NCBI GenBank assembly: GCA_016936435.1
Contig: JAFGXX010000001.1
Location: 1-54,071, forward strand
Direction of reading: 5' to 3'
Source of the DNA: Bacteroidales bacterium
Lineage (GTDB): Bacteria; Bacteroidota; Bacteroidia; Bacteroidales; VadinHA17
Length of the DNA stretch: 54,071 nucleotides
Both the position numbers and the translations under genes were made by a program. The notes under the pieces are model-generated. The model made no database searches. It was not told the origin of the DNA and saw only the letters and a list, made by a program, of their open reading frames with translations. Positions 16,903-25,676 of this stretch are shown piece by piece; the first letter of the stretch is position 1, and every line of letters begins with the position of its first letter.

Positions 16903-17445
16903 ATGACTGAAGAGATACTTATTGCCGGATTCGGCGGACAGGGAGTTCTATCGATGGGCAAAATAATGGCTTATTCCGCAATGATGCAGGATATGGAGGT
17001 GAGCTGGATGCCTTCCTACGGTCCGGAAATGCGGGGTGGAACTGCAAATGTGATAGTAATAATAAGCGACGAACGTATAAGTTCACCCATAATAAGGCAC
17101 TTCGATACAGGGATATTGCTAAACCAGCAATCGCTCGACAAATTTGAGGATTCTATAAAACCGGGAGGTGTCCTGGTTTACGACGGCAACGGGATCAACC
17201 GTCACCCCGTAAGGAAGGACATCTCAATATTCAGGATCGATGCAGCTGAAGAGGCCGGCAGGATGAAAAGCCCCAAGGTGAACAATATGATCGTACTGGG
17301 AGGGTTCATGAAGATAAAACCCATCATCACCCTGGAAAATGTTATCAAAGGACTGAAGAAATCTCTTCCGGAAAGATATCATAACCTGATACCTGTAAAT
17401 GAAACAGCCCTCCAGCGCGGAATGGAGATCATCAGGGAGGTATAG
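16903..17445 (+). CDS. korC: 2-oxoacid:ferredoxin oxidoreductase, gamma subunit
   Basis: The 180-residue protein begins with the family signature IAGFGGQGVLSMGKIMA and contains SWMPSYGPEMRGGTA, both typical of the gamma domain, which contributes to CoA binding. It completes the delta-alpha-beta-gamma operon and starts 4 bases after korB. Separate gamma and delta chains point to the four-subunit KOR/VOR architecture instead of a single-chain PFOR. The gene ends 34 bases before the convergent nadD; no terminator hairpin is evident in that short gap. Confidence 0.9.
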   Translation: MTEEILIAGFGGQGVLSMGKIMAYSAMMQDMEVSWMPSYGPEMRGGTANVIVIISDERISSPIIRHFDTGILLNQQSLDKFEDSIKPGGVLVYDGNGINRHPVRKDISIFRIDAAEEAGRMKSPKVNNMIVLGGFMKIKPIITLENVIKGLKKSLPERYHNLIPVNETALQRGMEIIREV

Positions 17446-17479
17446 AACAGGGAAGCGGCCGCAGGAAAGTATACGGTAA

Positions 17480-18076
17480 CTACTTTTCGTAGAAGTGCAT
17501 CTCTGAAATGTATTTCCAGACTGCAGGTGGAAGGAAATACGACATGTTTTTGCCTTTTTTGATACCACTTCTGATAAAGGTGCCTGAAATCTCTATCATG
17601 GGAGCTTTTACCCTGTGCACCCTGGCTTTTGACAGGAGCATATCCAGACCTGCCGACGAAGGCCTGCTGGTATAGGGCCTGGGGTAAACATATATATTAC
17701 ATTTACTTATTAGTTCCTCTGCATTTTTCCACTTGTGAAGTGTATACAGATTGTCTTCACCCATTATCAGACTGAATTCATGCTGAGGGTGCTTTTCACC
17801 GAGATATGCAAGCGTGTTGATTGTGTAGGAAGGCAAGGGCAGACGGAACTCAATATCTGAAGCTCTCAGCCGGTAATTATCGCCAATAGCAAGCTCAGTC
17901 ATATATAAACGGTGATAGTCCTCGAGTAGCGAATCCTTTTTTTTCAACGGATTATGGGGACTCACAATGAACCATACCTCATCGAGAGGAGTGAACTCGG
18001 TAATGTAGCCTGCAATTGCAAGGTGACCGATATGTATCGGATTAAATGATCCGAAATAAAGTCCGATTTTTGACAT
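17480..18076 (-). CDS. nadD: Nicotinate-nucleotide adenylyltransferase
   Basis: NadD adenylylates nicotinate mononucleotide in NAD biosynthesis. The nucleotidyltransferase motif GSFNPIHIGHLAIA lies near the N-terminus, VSPHNPLKKK is the usual substrate loop, and the C-terminal ISGTFIRSGIKKGKNMSYFLP is the SxTxIR-type region with Gly replacing one Ser. The ATG at 18076 gives MSKIGLYFGSFNP, the family N-terminus. An upstream ATG at 18100 overlaps the gmk stop as ATGA and would add eight residues; coupling makes it a real alternative. It follows gmk and yicC on the minus strand, a common Bacteroidota order. Confidence 0.93.
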   Translation of the reverse strand: MSKIGLYFGSFNPIHIGHLAIAGYITEFTPLDEVWFIVSPHNPLKKKDSLLEDYHRLYMTELAIGDNYRLRASDIEFRLPLPSYTINTLAYLGEKHPQHEFSLIMGEDNLYTLHKWKNAEELISKCNIYVYPRPYTSRPSSAGLDMLLSKARVHRVKAPMIEISGTFIRSGIKKGKNMSYFLPPAVWKYISEMHFYEK

Positions 18077-18096
18077 AAACGTATCTGTATGTCCAT

Positions 18097-18699
18097 TCAT
18101 TGGCCGGGATTATTTCCCGGACCTATGACCCCGTTACTGTTTAGAAATGTGTATACAATATTAAATACCTCTTCTTCTGCTCTTTCGAGGTTGTCGTTTA
18201 TCACTGTATGATCGAATCCGCTGGCAAGCTTCATTTCTTCGGCAGCCTTGTTCAGCCTGGTCTTTATCTTTGAAGTGTCTTCGGTACCCCTTCGGAGGAG
18301 TCTCTTTTCAAGTTCTTCTACAGAAGGAGGCATTATGAATATCGAAACAGCATCATCTCCGAAAATATTTTTGAGGTTTAGCCCTCCTTTTACATCAACA
18401 TCAAACAGTACATGATTGCCCTTTCTCCATATCCTTTCCAGCTCATTTTTAAGGGTGCCGTAAAACTGACCGGGGTATACTTCTTCCCATTCGATGAAAT
18501 CTCCGCCTTCTATCATTTTTCTGAATTCCCCGACAGAAAGGAAATAATAGTCAAGGCCCTCTTTCTCCCTTCCTCTGCGGGACCTGGTCGTTGCAGATAC
18601 TGAAAATTCAAGGTTCATTTTTGCTCCGAGGAGATACCTTACTATTGTTGTTTTACCTGCCCCTGACGGGGCTGAGATAATAACCAGTTTACCTTTCAT
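18097..18699 (-). CDS. gmk: Guanylate kinase
   Basis: Guanylate kinase phosphorylates GMP to GDP. The P-loop SAPSGAGKTT is at residues about 8-17, followed by SATTRSRRGREKEGLDYYFLS (GMP-binding) and EWEEVYPGQFYGT. The length of 200 residues is standard. The ATG at 18699 shares one base with the yicC stop (TGATG), giving tight coupling; a TTG one codon upstream is less likely. yicC-gmk-nadD forms a minus-strand operon with overlapping ends. Confidence 0.96.
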   Translation of the reverse strand: MKGKLVIISAPSGAGKTTIVRYLLGAKMNLEFSVSATTRSRRGREKEGLDYYFLSVGEFRKMIEGGDFIEWEEVYPGQFYGTLKNELERIWRKGNHVLFDVDVKGGLNLKNIFGDDAVSIFIMPPSVEELEKRLLRRGTEDTSKIKTRLNKAAEEMKLASGFDHTVINDNLERAEEEVFNIVYTFLNSNGVIGPGNNPGQ

Positions 18700-19574
18700 C
18701 AAAGTACATTCAGCGATTGTTCCTTTATTTTCTCAAGGTCGTCTTTCATCATCACAACAAGTTTTTGAATTGAGGCATCGTTGGCCTTCGACCCTATGGT
18801 ATTTATCTCCCGGCCCATTTCCTGGGAGATGAAATTTAGTATTTTGCCATTGGGAGCAGGCGATTCGATTTTCTCGAGGAAATATTCGCAATGTTTCCTG
18901 AGTCTCACTTTTTCCTCATTGATGTCAAGTTTCTCGAGATAATATATCAGTTCCTGTTCAAACCTGTTCTTATCGATATTACTGTTTCCCTGAAATTCGG
19001 TCAGTACAGAAATGAATTTCTCCCTTATCCTTGAGATTCTTTCTCCCTCGAAATTACTGATCTCCTCCAGGTATGCCAGAATTTTCCGGGTACAATTTAC
19101 CATATCTGCTGCCAGCGAACGGCCCTCTTCGATCCTGTACTGGTCAAGTTGTTCCAGCGCTTCTCCGGTTTTGATCCTTACTGCTTTCCATTCTTCCTCA
19201 TCAGGTTCTGTCTTCTCCGTTTTCAGCGTATCGGGAAGTCTCATTATCGTATTAAGTAGCTGATCATCTGCGTTGATCCCCAGTTCGGTTGCAATTTCCC
19301 TCAACTGAATAAAATAGTTTTTTACCACAGGTTTGTTGATGGAGGATGAAATTTCAGCACCGATGACATCAATGGTTATTACAAAATCAATTTTCCCGCG
19401 GTCAAGTTTCTGGCTGATAAGATTTCTTATTTCGGCTTCCTTCTCCCTGTATATTACAGGTATCCTTGTATTTATGTCGAGCGATCTGGAATTGAGAGAC
19501 CTTATTTCTATTGATATCTTCTTATTGGGGGTCTCGGCTGTGGATTTTCCAAATCCGGTCATCGATTTGATCAT
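18699..19574 (-). CDS. yicC: YicC/YloC-family endoribonuclease
   Basis: The 291-residue protein has the family N-terminus MIKSMTGFGKS and IEIRSLNSRSLDINTRIP. It also has the conserved C-terminal block ILNFISQEMGREINTIGSKANDASI with the final acidic-hydrophobic tail. YicC/YloC proteins have been described as endoribonucleases and commonly sit upstream of gmk, as here. The central part (about 130-230) is predicted helical and charged. It is the first gene of the yicC-gmk-nadD operon; no clear promoter is visible in the 49 bases before the convergent-facing tnaA stop. Confidence 0.92.
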   Translation of the reverse strand: MIKSMTGFGKSTAETPNKKISIEIRSLNSRSLDINTRIPVIYREKEAEIRNLISQKLDRGKIDFVITIDVIGAEISSSINKPVVKNYFIQLREIATELGINADDQLLNTIMRLPDTLKTEKTEPDEEEWKAVRIKTGEALEQLDQYRIEEGRSLAADMVNCTRKILAYLEEISNFEGERISRIREKFISVLTEFQGNSNIDKNRFEQELIYYLEKLDINEEKVRLRKHCEYFLEKIESPAPNGKILNFISQEMGREINTIGSKANDASIQKLVVMMKDDLEKIKEQSLNVL

Positions 19575-19623
19575 ATTCCGGTATTTAATATAAGGGTGGA
19601 AAGTTACACAATCCCTTTAAATA

Positions 19624-21003
19624 TCAAACGATCCTTTCGAGCCCTATGGTGAAATGTCTGAGTATGGGAGCTTCATGAATTATCCGGAAACCGTGTCTGA
19701 CAGAGTCTTTCCTGTCGAAAACATTTTTGACAGCGGCAGCAACGTAATCCATATGGTTATCGGAATAAACACGTCTGGGGATTGCTAATCTTACCAGTTC
19801 CCTTCCAGTGTACCTGTTCTGCCGCGTTACCGGATCGCGGTCGGCCATAAGGGTTCCTATTTCAGAGCTTCGGATGCCTCCTTCAATATATATTTCCACC
19901 GCCAGGGTCTGTGCCGGGAACTCTTCCAGAGGAATATGAGGAAGGAATTTTTGTGCGTCAATAAAAATTGCATGTCCGCCAAAAGGTTGCAGCACCGGTA
20001 TTCCGTATTCTTTCATCAGGGATCCGAGGCGGGCTACCTGTCCTATCCTTGACGACAGGAACTCATACTCTGTCCCCTCGTATAAACCCTGTGCGAGCGC
20101 ATTCATATCGCGTCCCGACATTCCTCCGTATGTTATAAATCCTTCATAGATGATATTGAAAGCTGAGGCTCTCCGGAAAGTTTCCTCATCGCGGAAGCCT
20201 ATGAATCCGCCCATATTCACTATGGCGTCTTTTTTGGAGCTCATCGTCATTCCGTCACAGTAGGAAAACATTTCACGTACTATTTCCCTGATATCTTTAT
20301 CGGCGTAACCGGCTTCCCTGGTTTTGATGAACCATGCATTTTCCGCAAATCTTGCCGAATCGAGGAAAAACTTAACTCCGTATTTTTGAGCCAGAGCACC
20401 TGTGCTTCTTATATTTTCCATGCTCACGGGCTGTCCTCCTGAAGTGTTATTGGTTATCGTAACAATGATGCAGGCTATTTTTTCAGAAGGATTGTCTTTC
20501 AGAACTCTCTCCAGTTTCTCAAGATCCACATTGCCCTTAAATGGTGCGTTGAGTGTAGTATCTGATGCAATATCTACAGTACAGTCGACGGGTACGGCTT
20601 TCCTGAATTCGATATGTCCCTTTGTTGTGTCAAAATGTGAATTTCCCGGCACCAGGTCACCTTCTTTTACGAGGACTGAAAAGAGGACGTTTTCTGCAGC
20701 TCTACCCTGGTGAACGGGGAGAAACCAGCTGAAACCTGTTATTTCGGAGATTACATTTTTGAGATTGTAGTACGACGATGCTCCTGCATAGCTTTCATCG
20801 CCTGTCATAAGGGCAGCCCACTGCCGGTCGCTCATCGCTCCGGTACCTGAGTCGGTGAGCAAATCGATGGTTACCTGTTCTGCTTTGAGGTTGAACAGGT
20901 TATAACCCGATTCAGTAATCCATTTTTCTCTCTGGCCCTCAGTGCTTTTGTAAACCGGCTCTACCATCTTTGTTTTATATGGTTCAACGTATGGAAGTTT
21001 CAT
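19624..21003 (-). CDS. tnaA: Tryptophanase (tryptophan indole-lyase)
   Basis: This PLP enzyme splits tryptophan to indole, pyruvate and ammonia. The PLP lysine is in MSSKKDAIVNMGG and the family start LLTDSGTGAMSDRQWAALM is present. Tryptophanase and tyrosine phenol-lyase are close paralogs. Here FDTTKGH has the Asp equivalent to E. coli TnaA D137 (Thr in tyrosine phenol-lyase), and IRSSEIG has Ile at the position of TnaA I394 (Arg in the lyase). The DSARFAENAWFIK segment is also tryptophanase-like. The start at 21003 (MKLPYVEPYKTKMVEP) matches homologs; an upstream in-frame ATG at 21048 adds 15 unconserved residues. It is monocistronic. Confidence 0.92.
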   Translation of the reverse strand: MKLPYVEPYKTKMVEPVYKSTEGQREKWITESGYNLFNLKAEQVTIDLLTDSGTGAMSDRQWAALMTGDESYAGASSYYNLKNVISEITGFSWFLPVHQGRAAENVLFSVLVKEGDLVPGNSHFDTTKGHIEFRKAVPVDCTVDIASDTTLNAPFKGNVDLEKLERVLKDNPSEKIACIIVTITNNTSGGQPVSMENIRSTGALAQKYGVKFFLDSARFAENAWFIKTREAGYADKDIREIVREMFSYCDGMTMSSKKDAIVNMGGFIGFRDEETFRRASAFNIIYEGFITYGGMSGRDMNALAQGLYEGTEYEFLSSRIGQVARLGSLMKEYGIPVLQPFGGHAIFIDAQKFLPHIPLEEFPAQTLAVEIYIEGGIRSSEIGTLMADRDPVTRQNRYTGRELVRLAIPRRVYSDNHMDYVAAAVKNVFDRKDSVRHGFRIIHEAPILRHFTIGLERIV

Positions 21004-21319
21004 AATAACTTTAATTAAAATTAACAGGTGATTTTTTGTTTGCGGCATAAGGTTTGTTGCATACAGGCCGGGAATGCTTCTGCTGATTGAAGAACAATAA
21101 AATCCGGCAGCCGCGCTTTATAAACCATCATTCCAGAAATGAATGATGAATACCTTAAAATACGAATGAATCGCGGTTTTTAATATTCCTGTATATATTA
21201 AAGGCCCGGTATTCCGTTATTATAAGATGTGACATAATTCACTTATGTGGTTCCTGAAAGTAAAAGTAATAGTATTTTGTTATATTCAATCCGTAAAATA
21301 AAATAGAAAGCTGGTAAAA
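21004..21319. other. Divergent intergenic region with inverted repeat
   Basis: The 316-base gap between tnaA and the DUF3078 gene should hold both promoters. The clearest structure is an 8-base perfect inverted repeat CATCATTC-N7-GAATGATG at 21126-21148, with a further GAATGA half-site about 20 bases to the right. It could be an operator or a leader hairpin for tnaA. No exact TAnnTTTG element and no obvious leader peptide with tryptophan codons was recognised. Confidence 0.5.
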
Positions 21320-23137
21320 ATGTATAAAATTTTCTCCCGGATACTACCTGTTCTTATCCTGTCAGTATTTCCGTTCTACTCGTCAGGTCAGGAACTTACA
21401 GGTACTGATGGTTTACCGGGGCCGGTTGTGGATTCTCTCCTGAAAACAGGCATTGTCTTCAGCGAAAATCAGCGTCCTGATACTATCGAATTATCAAATG
21501 AGCAGGCAATAGAATTCCTGCAGCGTAAGATCAGGCTCCGTTACTGGAAGGATCCGGCCGATCCCCTAAGGGTGGCCTTGAGTCAGCTTGTTTTTGAAGC
21601 TTCTCATGATCCTTACGATTCAGCGAAGCTATACCTTGAAAAATTCCCCTTCGACTCGCTGCATGTTCCCTGGGACAAATTTTTCATTTGGGAGCCTCTC
21701 AGGCTCAAAATTCCTGTAATTACACAGACTGAAATATTTGTTCCATCCGACAGTCTGGCTGTCGCCGATACAGCAGCAATTGCTGAACGGGCCGATTCAC
21801 TTGAAATTCCTGTTAAGCTCTATGAGACTGTTACACACCTGAAGGACACATCAATTCTGGTTGTCATTGATACTCTTTATCGTGTCGAAACCAGTGATCG
21901 TCGTACTCCCTTTGCCTATCATGATTATCCGTACCAGGCTGATTCGATCTTTACGGCTGTTGAAAGACTGATGAATTATGTTGAAGCCCGCGATTCGAGC
22001 CTGGTATATTTCACCGGGGCCGGTGATGATATAACTCCGGTATGGCTTAATTCGACCACCGGCCGGATGCACAGATACTGGCTCAAAACCGATCTGTATG
22101 ATTCGGTTACCGTATGGATAGGCAGTCAGGGAAGAAATACAATCGCCCTGTACCTCGAAAACGGGATCAGCTTCATCAGACCTGCCAAGCAGGAACTTTA
22201 TACCGACCCGAGTGTCGAAATAAAGGAAATTGACAGATCCACGCTCAGAGAAGTGAGGAAGATTATCGTCAAGCCGCAATACTGGACATACAGATCCGAG
22301 GCGGCATTTGCTCTCAATCAGGCTTCACTTACGAACTGGGTGAAAGGAGGGGAGAGCAACCTTTCGACTTCTCTCGATATAACAGGTTTTGCCGATTACA
22401 ACAATAAGAATCTGAAAATAACTTCTAAAAACTTCGCACGATTAAAATACGGACTTATCTGGACTGCCGAGGACGGTATCAGGAAGAATCTCGACCTGCT
22501 GGAGACGAATTCCAAGCTTAACCACAAAGCATTCGGGAAATTTGATTTCAGCGCCATTCTGCTTTTTAAAACACAGCTGGCAAAAGGATTTACCTATCCG
22601 AACGATACGACTAAAAACCTTGTATCGAAATTTTTTAACCCGGCAACGTTGACTATAGGTTTTGGCCTTGATTATAAGCCTAACAAGCTTACTTCTATAA
22701 ACTTAAGTCCATTGTCATATAAGGGAACCTTTGTCCCTGACACAACAGGTATCAAAGGCATTGATGCTATCGATCAGACCAAGTTCGGCGTTTCCTCCGA
22801 TAAGCGTGCAAAACATGAACCGGGCGCCAGCTTTATGATTTCACATGAATACCAGCCTCGGAGTAATGTAAAGATAATCAACAGATTGCAATTATTTACG
22901 AACTATATTCATAACCCCCTTAACATAGATGTCGACTGGGAAATGATATTGTCCGCGAACCTTAACTGGTTTACCGATGTAAGGTTCAATACCCACCTTA
23001 TCTTTGATGATGATACAAAGTCGCCTTTGTTCGACAAGGATGACAAACCTGTTCTGGGACCAGACGGGAAGCAGAAAAAGACTGCGAGGATACAGTTTAA
23101 GGAGATTCTTGGATTTTCTTTTGTGTTCAGGTTTTAA
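21320..23137 (+). CDS. DUF3078 outer-membrane protein
   Basis: The 605-residue protein has a signal peptide (MYKIFSRILPVLILSVFPFYSSG). Its C-terminal half (about 310-605) matches the Bacteroidota DUF3078 pattern: LNQASLTNWVKGGESNLS, then alternating polar/aromatic strands (FARLKYGLIW, ATLTIGFGLDYKP) ending in FSFVFRF. The terminal aromatic is typical of beta-barrels recognised by the BAM machinery. The N-terminal half (about 25-300) has no domain I recognise and is rich in Asp, Ser and Thr. Its function is unknown. The last 11 bases overlap the convergent GNAT-like gene, so the two share an untidy 3' junction with no terminator visible. Confidence 0.82.
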   Translation: MYKIFSRILPVLILSVFPFYSSGQELTGTDGLPGPVVDSLLKTGIVFSENQRPDTIELSNEQAIEFLQRKIRLRYWKDPADPLRVALSQLVFEASHDPYDSAKLYLEKFPFDSLHVPWDKFFIWEPLRLKIPVITQTEIFVPSDSLAVADTAAIAERADSLEIPVKLYETVTHLKDTSILVVIDTLYRVETSDRRTPFAYHDYPYQADSIFTAVERLMNYVEARDSSLVYFTGAGDDITPVWLNSTTGRMHRYWLKTDLYDSVTVWIGSQGRNTIALYLENGISFIRPAKQELYTDPSVEIKEIDRSTLREVRKIIVKPQYWTYRSEAAFALNQASLTNWVKGGESNLSTSLDITGFADYNNKNLKITSKNFARLKYGLIWTAEDGIRKNLDLLETNSKLNHKAFGKFDFSAILLFKTQLAKGFTYPNDTTKNLVSKFFNPATLTIGFGLDYKPNKLTSINLSPLSYKGTFVPDTTGIKGIDAIDQTKFGVSSDKRAKHEPGASFMISHEYQPRSNVKIINRLQLFTNYIHNPLNIDVDWEMILSANLNWFTDVRFNTHLIFDDDTKSPLFDKDDKPVLGPDGKQKKTARIQFKEILGFSFVFRF

Positions 23138-24254
23138 GGCTCTTCTGGTAGATACGGAATTTTTTGACGACTTTTCCGCCCACTCTTTCGTATTCAGCTC
23201 TCATCTTATGGTTGTCTTCGAGTACCAGATGACTGTCGATAAGTTCCATCCGGCTCTTTATTGCCGATTCGAGGATCTTGACACCCATAAGTACATCCAG
23301 ACCTCTTCCGCGGTATTCTTTTTTAACACCGCCCAGCATCATCATTAGTTTTTTTGTCCGTTTTGATTCCCTGAGAACCTTTAAGAGGCCGAATGGCAGC
23401 AGCCTTCCCCTACAGGCCCTTATACCCGGGCTCACGTCGGGCATTCCGACAGCAAAACCGGCCATCTGCCCGTCTGACATGACGACCTTGATGAATTTAG
23501 GATCGAGAATAGGAATATACCTGTTGGCAAATTCCACCTTCTCCCTGTCGGTCAGAGGAACAAAACCATAGATCTCACTGAAAGTCTCATTCATGAGTTC
23601 CAGTGCAGGTACGATTACCTTCCTGAGTTCCTGCTTGGTTGTGAATTCGACAATCTTGTATTCGTTCGTTTTTTCAACTCTTTCAATTACTCTCCTGTAA
23701 ATTTCAGGTAATTCTTCAGGCATATTAACGAGATAGTTCACCAGGTCGATCTTCTTTTCGTATCCTTCTGATTCGATAAAAGTGACCATGTAGGGGGAAT
23801 TATTGGCAGCTGTTATGAACATGGGATATTCGAACCCTTCAATCTGAAAACCCTGAGGATCCTTGTCAGAAAAGCCCAGAGGACCTACAAGGTGTGTCAT
23901 CCCTTTTTCACGCGCCCAGTCTTCCACCGCGGTAAGGAGAGCATGAAAGACTTCAGGTTCATTATAGCATTCCATAAAGCAGAACCTGCCGTGATTCTCG
24001 TTATGAATTGCATTATAACGGTTGTTTATGATACCCATTATCCTTCCCTGTGGTTTGCCTTTTCTGTATGCTACCATCAGTTTTGCTTCAGCATACAGGT
24101 ACGACTTGTTCTTCTTCTTATTAAACAGAAGCTTGTCGTCCATATATATCGGAGGAAGCCATTCTGCTTCTCCTCTGTGAACCTTCTCGGGAAGAAAAAT
24201 GAAATCATGAAGTTCTTTACGCGAACTGACCTCTCTTACGGTTATCCCATCCAT
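23127..24254 (-). CDS. GNAT-fold N-acetyltransferase-like protein
   Basis: The 375-residue protein has a GNAT-type core in its C-terminal part: AGFAVGMPDVS, then KKEYRGRGLDVLMGVKILESA, which resembles the R/Q-x-x-G-x-G/A acetyl-CoA loop, followed by VLEDNHKMRAEYERVGGKVVKKF. The N-terminal 130 residues (EVHRGEAEWLPPIY-type start, LVGPLGFSDKDPQGF) match a conserved family of uncharacterised Bacteroidota proteins often annotated only as N-acetyltransferase. Acceptor substrate is unknown. The 3' end overlaps the DUF3078 gene by 11 bases. It precedes nothing in its own direction and lies 34 bases downstream of the UbiA gene end, with which it might share a transcript. Confidence 0.75.
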   Translation of the reverse strand: MDGITVREVSSRKELHDFIFLPEKVHRGEAEWLPPIYMDDKLLFNKKKNKSYLYAEAKLMVAYRKGKPQGRIMGIINNRYNAIHNENHGRFCFMECYNEPEVFHALLTAVEDWAREKGMTHLVGPLGFSDKDPQGFQIEGFEYPMFITAANNSPYMVTFIESEGYEKKIDLVNYLVNMPEELPEIYRRVIERVEKTNEYKIVEFTTKQELRKVIVPALELMNETFSEIYGFVPLTDREKVEFANRYIPILDPKFIKVVMSDGQMAGFAVGMPDVSPGIRACRGRLLPFGLLKVLRESKRTKKLMMMLGGVKKEYRGRGLDVLMGVKILESAIKSRMELIDSHLVLEDNHKMRAEYERVGGKVVKKFRIYQKSLKT

Positions 24255-24288
24255 AGCAAATGATTAATTGTGAAATGTAATAATATTA

Positions 24289-25167
24289 TCATGATTTTCC
24301 TATCCACAGATCAAGGATAACAAATAAGGCAAAAAATATGCTTGCAACACCATTCGTAGTACCGAATGCAATATTCACCCTGCTCAGATCGTCATGCTTC
24401 ACTATCTTATGCTGATATACGAGGAGGGCGACAAAGATCAGCGCGCCTGCCCAGAATAATACTCCTCCTTCTCCCAGACAGCCGGCCGGCACAACCAGTA
24501 ATATTGTCAATGCATGAACCGCTGATGAGATTATCAGGGCTTTTTTCCTGCCTGTAGCTGAGGGCAGGGAGTAGAGTTTGTTTTCCGAGTCGAATTCATC
24601 ATCCTGCAGGGCATAAATTATATCAAATCCACTTACCCATGTGAGAACGATGGCCGAATAAATAAGCGGGACAACTGCAAATGATCCTGTAACCGATATA
24701 TAGGCTCCTGCCGGTGCAAGGCTTAAACCGAGTCCAAGAATAAAATGGCACAATGCAGTAAAACGTTTGGTCAGGCTGTAGCCAAGTATAATAATAAGTG
24801 CCACGGGTGAGAGAAAAAGGGTTAGCTTGTTAATGAATCCGGCCGTTGTAATGAAAAGTGCTGCATTAATTAGAACAAAAAGCAAAGCCGCCCGGCTGCT
24901 GATGGTCCCCCCCGGAATCTCCCTCTGTTTTGTTCTGGGATTCATGGCGTCGAATTTTCTGTCGGCATACCTGTTGAATCCCATCGCCGCATTTCGTGCA
25001 AAGACCATACAGAGTATTACCAGCAGGAAGAGCCTGATGCTGAAACTGTAACCGTCGGCCAGCACTGCCACGGAAAATCCGATAAGGGCAAAGGGCATGG
25101 CGAAAACGGTATGGCTGAATTTTACCAGCGCAAGGTAGTTTTTTACTGACCTGATTACTGAGTTCAT
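24289..25167 (-). CDS. UbiA-family prenyltransferase (menaquinone-type)
   Basis: The 292-residue integral membrane protein has about eight hydrophobic helices. It has the two Asp-rich prenyl-diphosphate sites of the UbiA family: [12 protein letters not shown] near residue 64 and [12 protein letters not shown] near residue 184. Such enzymes prenylate an aromatic acid for quinone synthesis; the 4-hydroxybenzoate-type/MqnP branch is suggested by [10 protein letters not shown] and KQREIPGG. Whether it acts in the futalosine or classical menaquinone route cannot be told from this gene. The ATG overlaps the macrodomain stop as ATGA, so the two are translationally coupled. Confidence 0.88.
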   Translation of the reverse strand: MNSVIRSVKNYLALVKFSHTVFAMPFALIGFSVAVLADGYSFSIRLFLLVILCMVFARNAAMGFNRYADRKFDAMNPRTKQREIPGGTISSRAALLFVLINAALFITTAGFINKLTLFLSPVALIIILGYSLTKRFTALCHFILGLGLSLAPAGAYISVTGSFAVVPLIYSAIVLTWVSGFDIIYALQDDEFDSENKLYSLPSATGRKKALIISSAVHALTILLVVPAGCLGEGGVLFWAGALIFVALLVYQHKIVKHDDLSRVNIAFGTTNGVASIFFALFVILDLWIGKS

Positions 25168-25676
25168 GCTTTAAGCAGGCTGCTGTATATTCTGTAACTT
25201 TCGTCGTCGAACGCAACGAAGATGACTTTTTCGGGGAGGCTGTTCTTCATCAGGAATCTTTTTGTTTCGTTAACGGCTATTGTTGCAGCAAGTTCTTTGG
25301 GAAACCTGTATATGCCTGTCGAAATTCCCGGAAAGGCCACGCTTTTCAATTTATATTCCCGTGCCAGTCTCAGGCTTGACGAATAGCACGATGCAAGCTG
25401 TTCGGATTCATTGCGATAGCCTCCGTACCATACCGGCCCGACAGTATGAATGACATAACGGGCCCGGAGACGGTATCCTTTTGTGATCTTTGCCTCTCCC
25501 GTATTGCAGCCGTTGAGTTCCCTGCATTCAGCAAGTAAATCCGGTCCTGCTGCCCTGTGGATAGCTCCGTCGACACCTCCTCCTCCAAGAAGAGAAGTGT
25601 TAGCCGCGTTTACAATGGCATCTGCCTTCAAACCGGTAATATCGCCCCTGTGGAGTTCCAGACGTTTTTTGTCCAT
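25164..25676 (-). CDS. Macrodomain ADP-ribose hydrolase / O-acetyl-ADP-ribose deacetylase-like
   Basis: The 170-residue protein is a single macrodomain. [34 protein letters not shown] carries the ADP-ribose-binding Asn and the Gly-rich loop of the MacroD/YmdB type. [15 protein letters not shown] is the diphosphate-binding loop. It should remove ADP-ribose from proteins or deacetylate O-acetyl-ADP-ribose in the cytoplasm. The ATG at 25676 shares one base with the pheT stop (TGATG); a GTG just before it is less likely. No partner ADP-ribosyltransferase is encoded nearby, so it is probably a housekeeping copy embedded in the pheT transcript. Confidence 0.92.
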   Translation of the reverse strand: MDKKRLELHRGDITGLKADAIVNAANTSLLGGGGVDGAIHRAAGPDLLAECRELNGCNTGEAKITKGYRLRARYVIHTVGPVWYGGYRNESEQLASCYSSSLRLAREYKLKSVAFPGISTGIYRFPKELAATIAVNETKRFLMKNSLPEKVIFVAFDDESYRIYSSLLKA

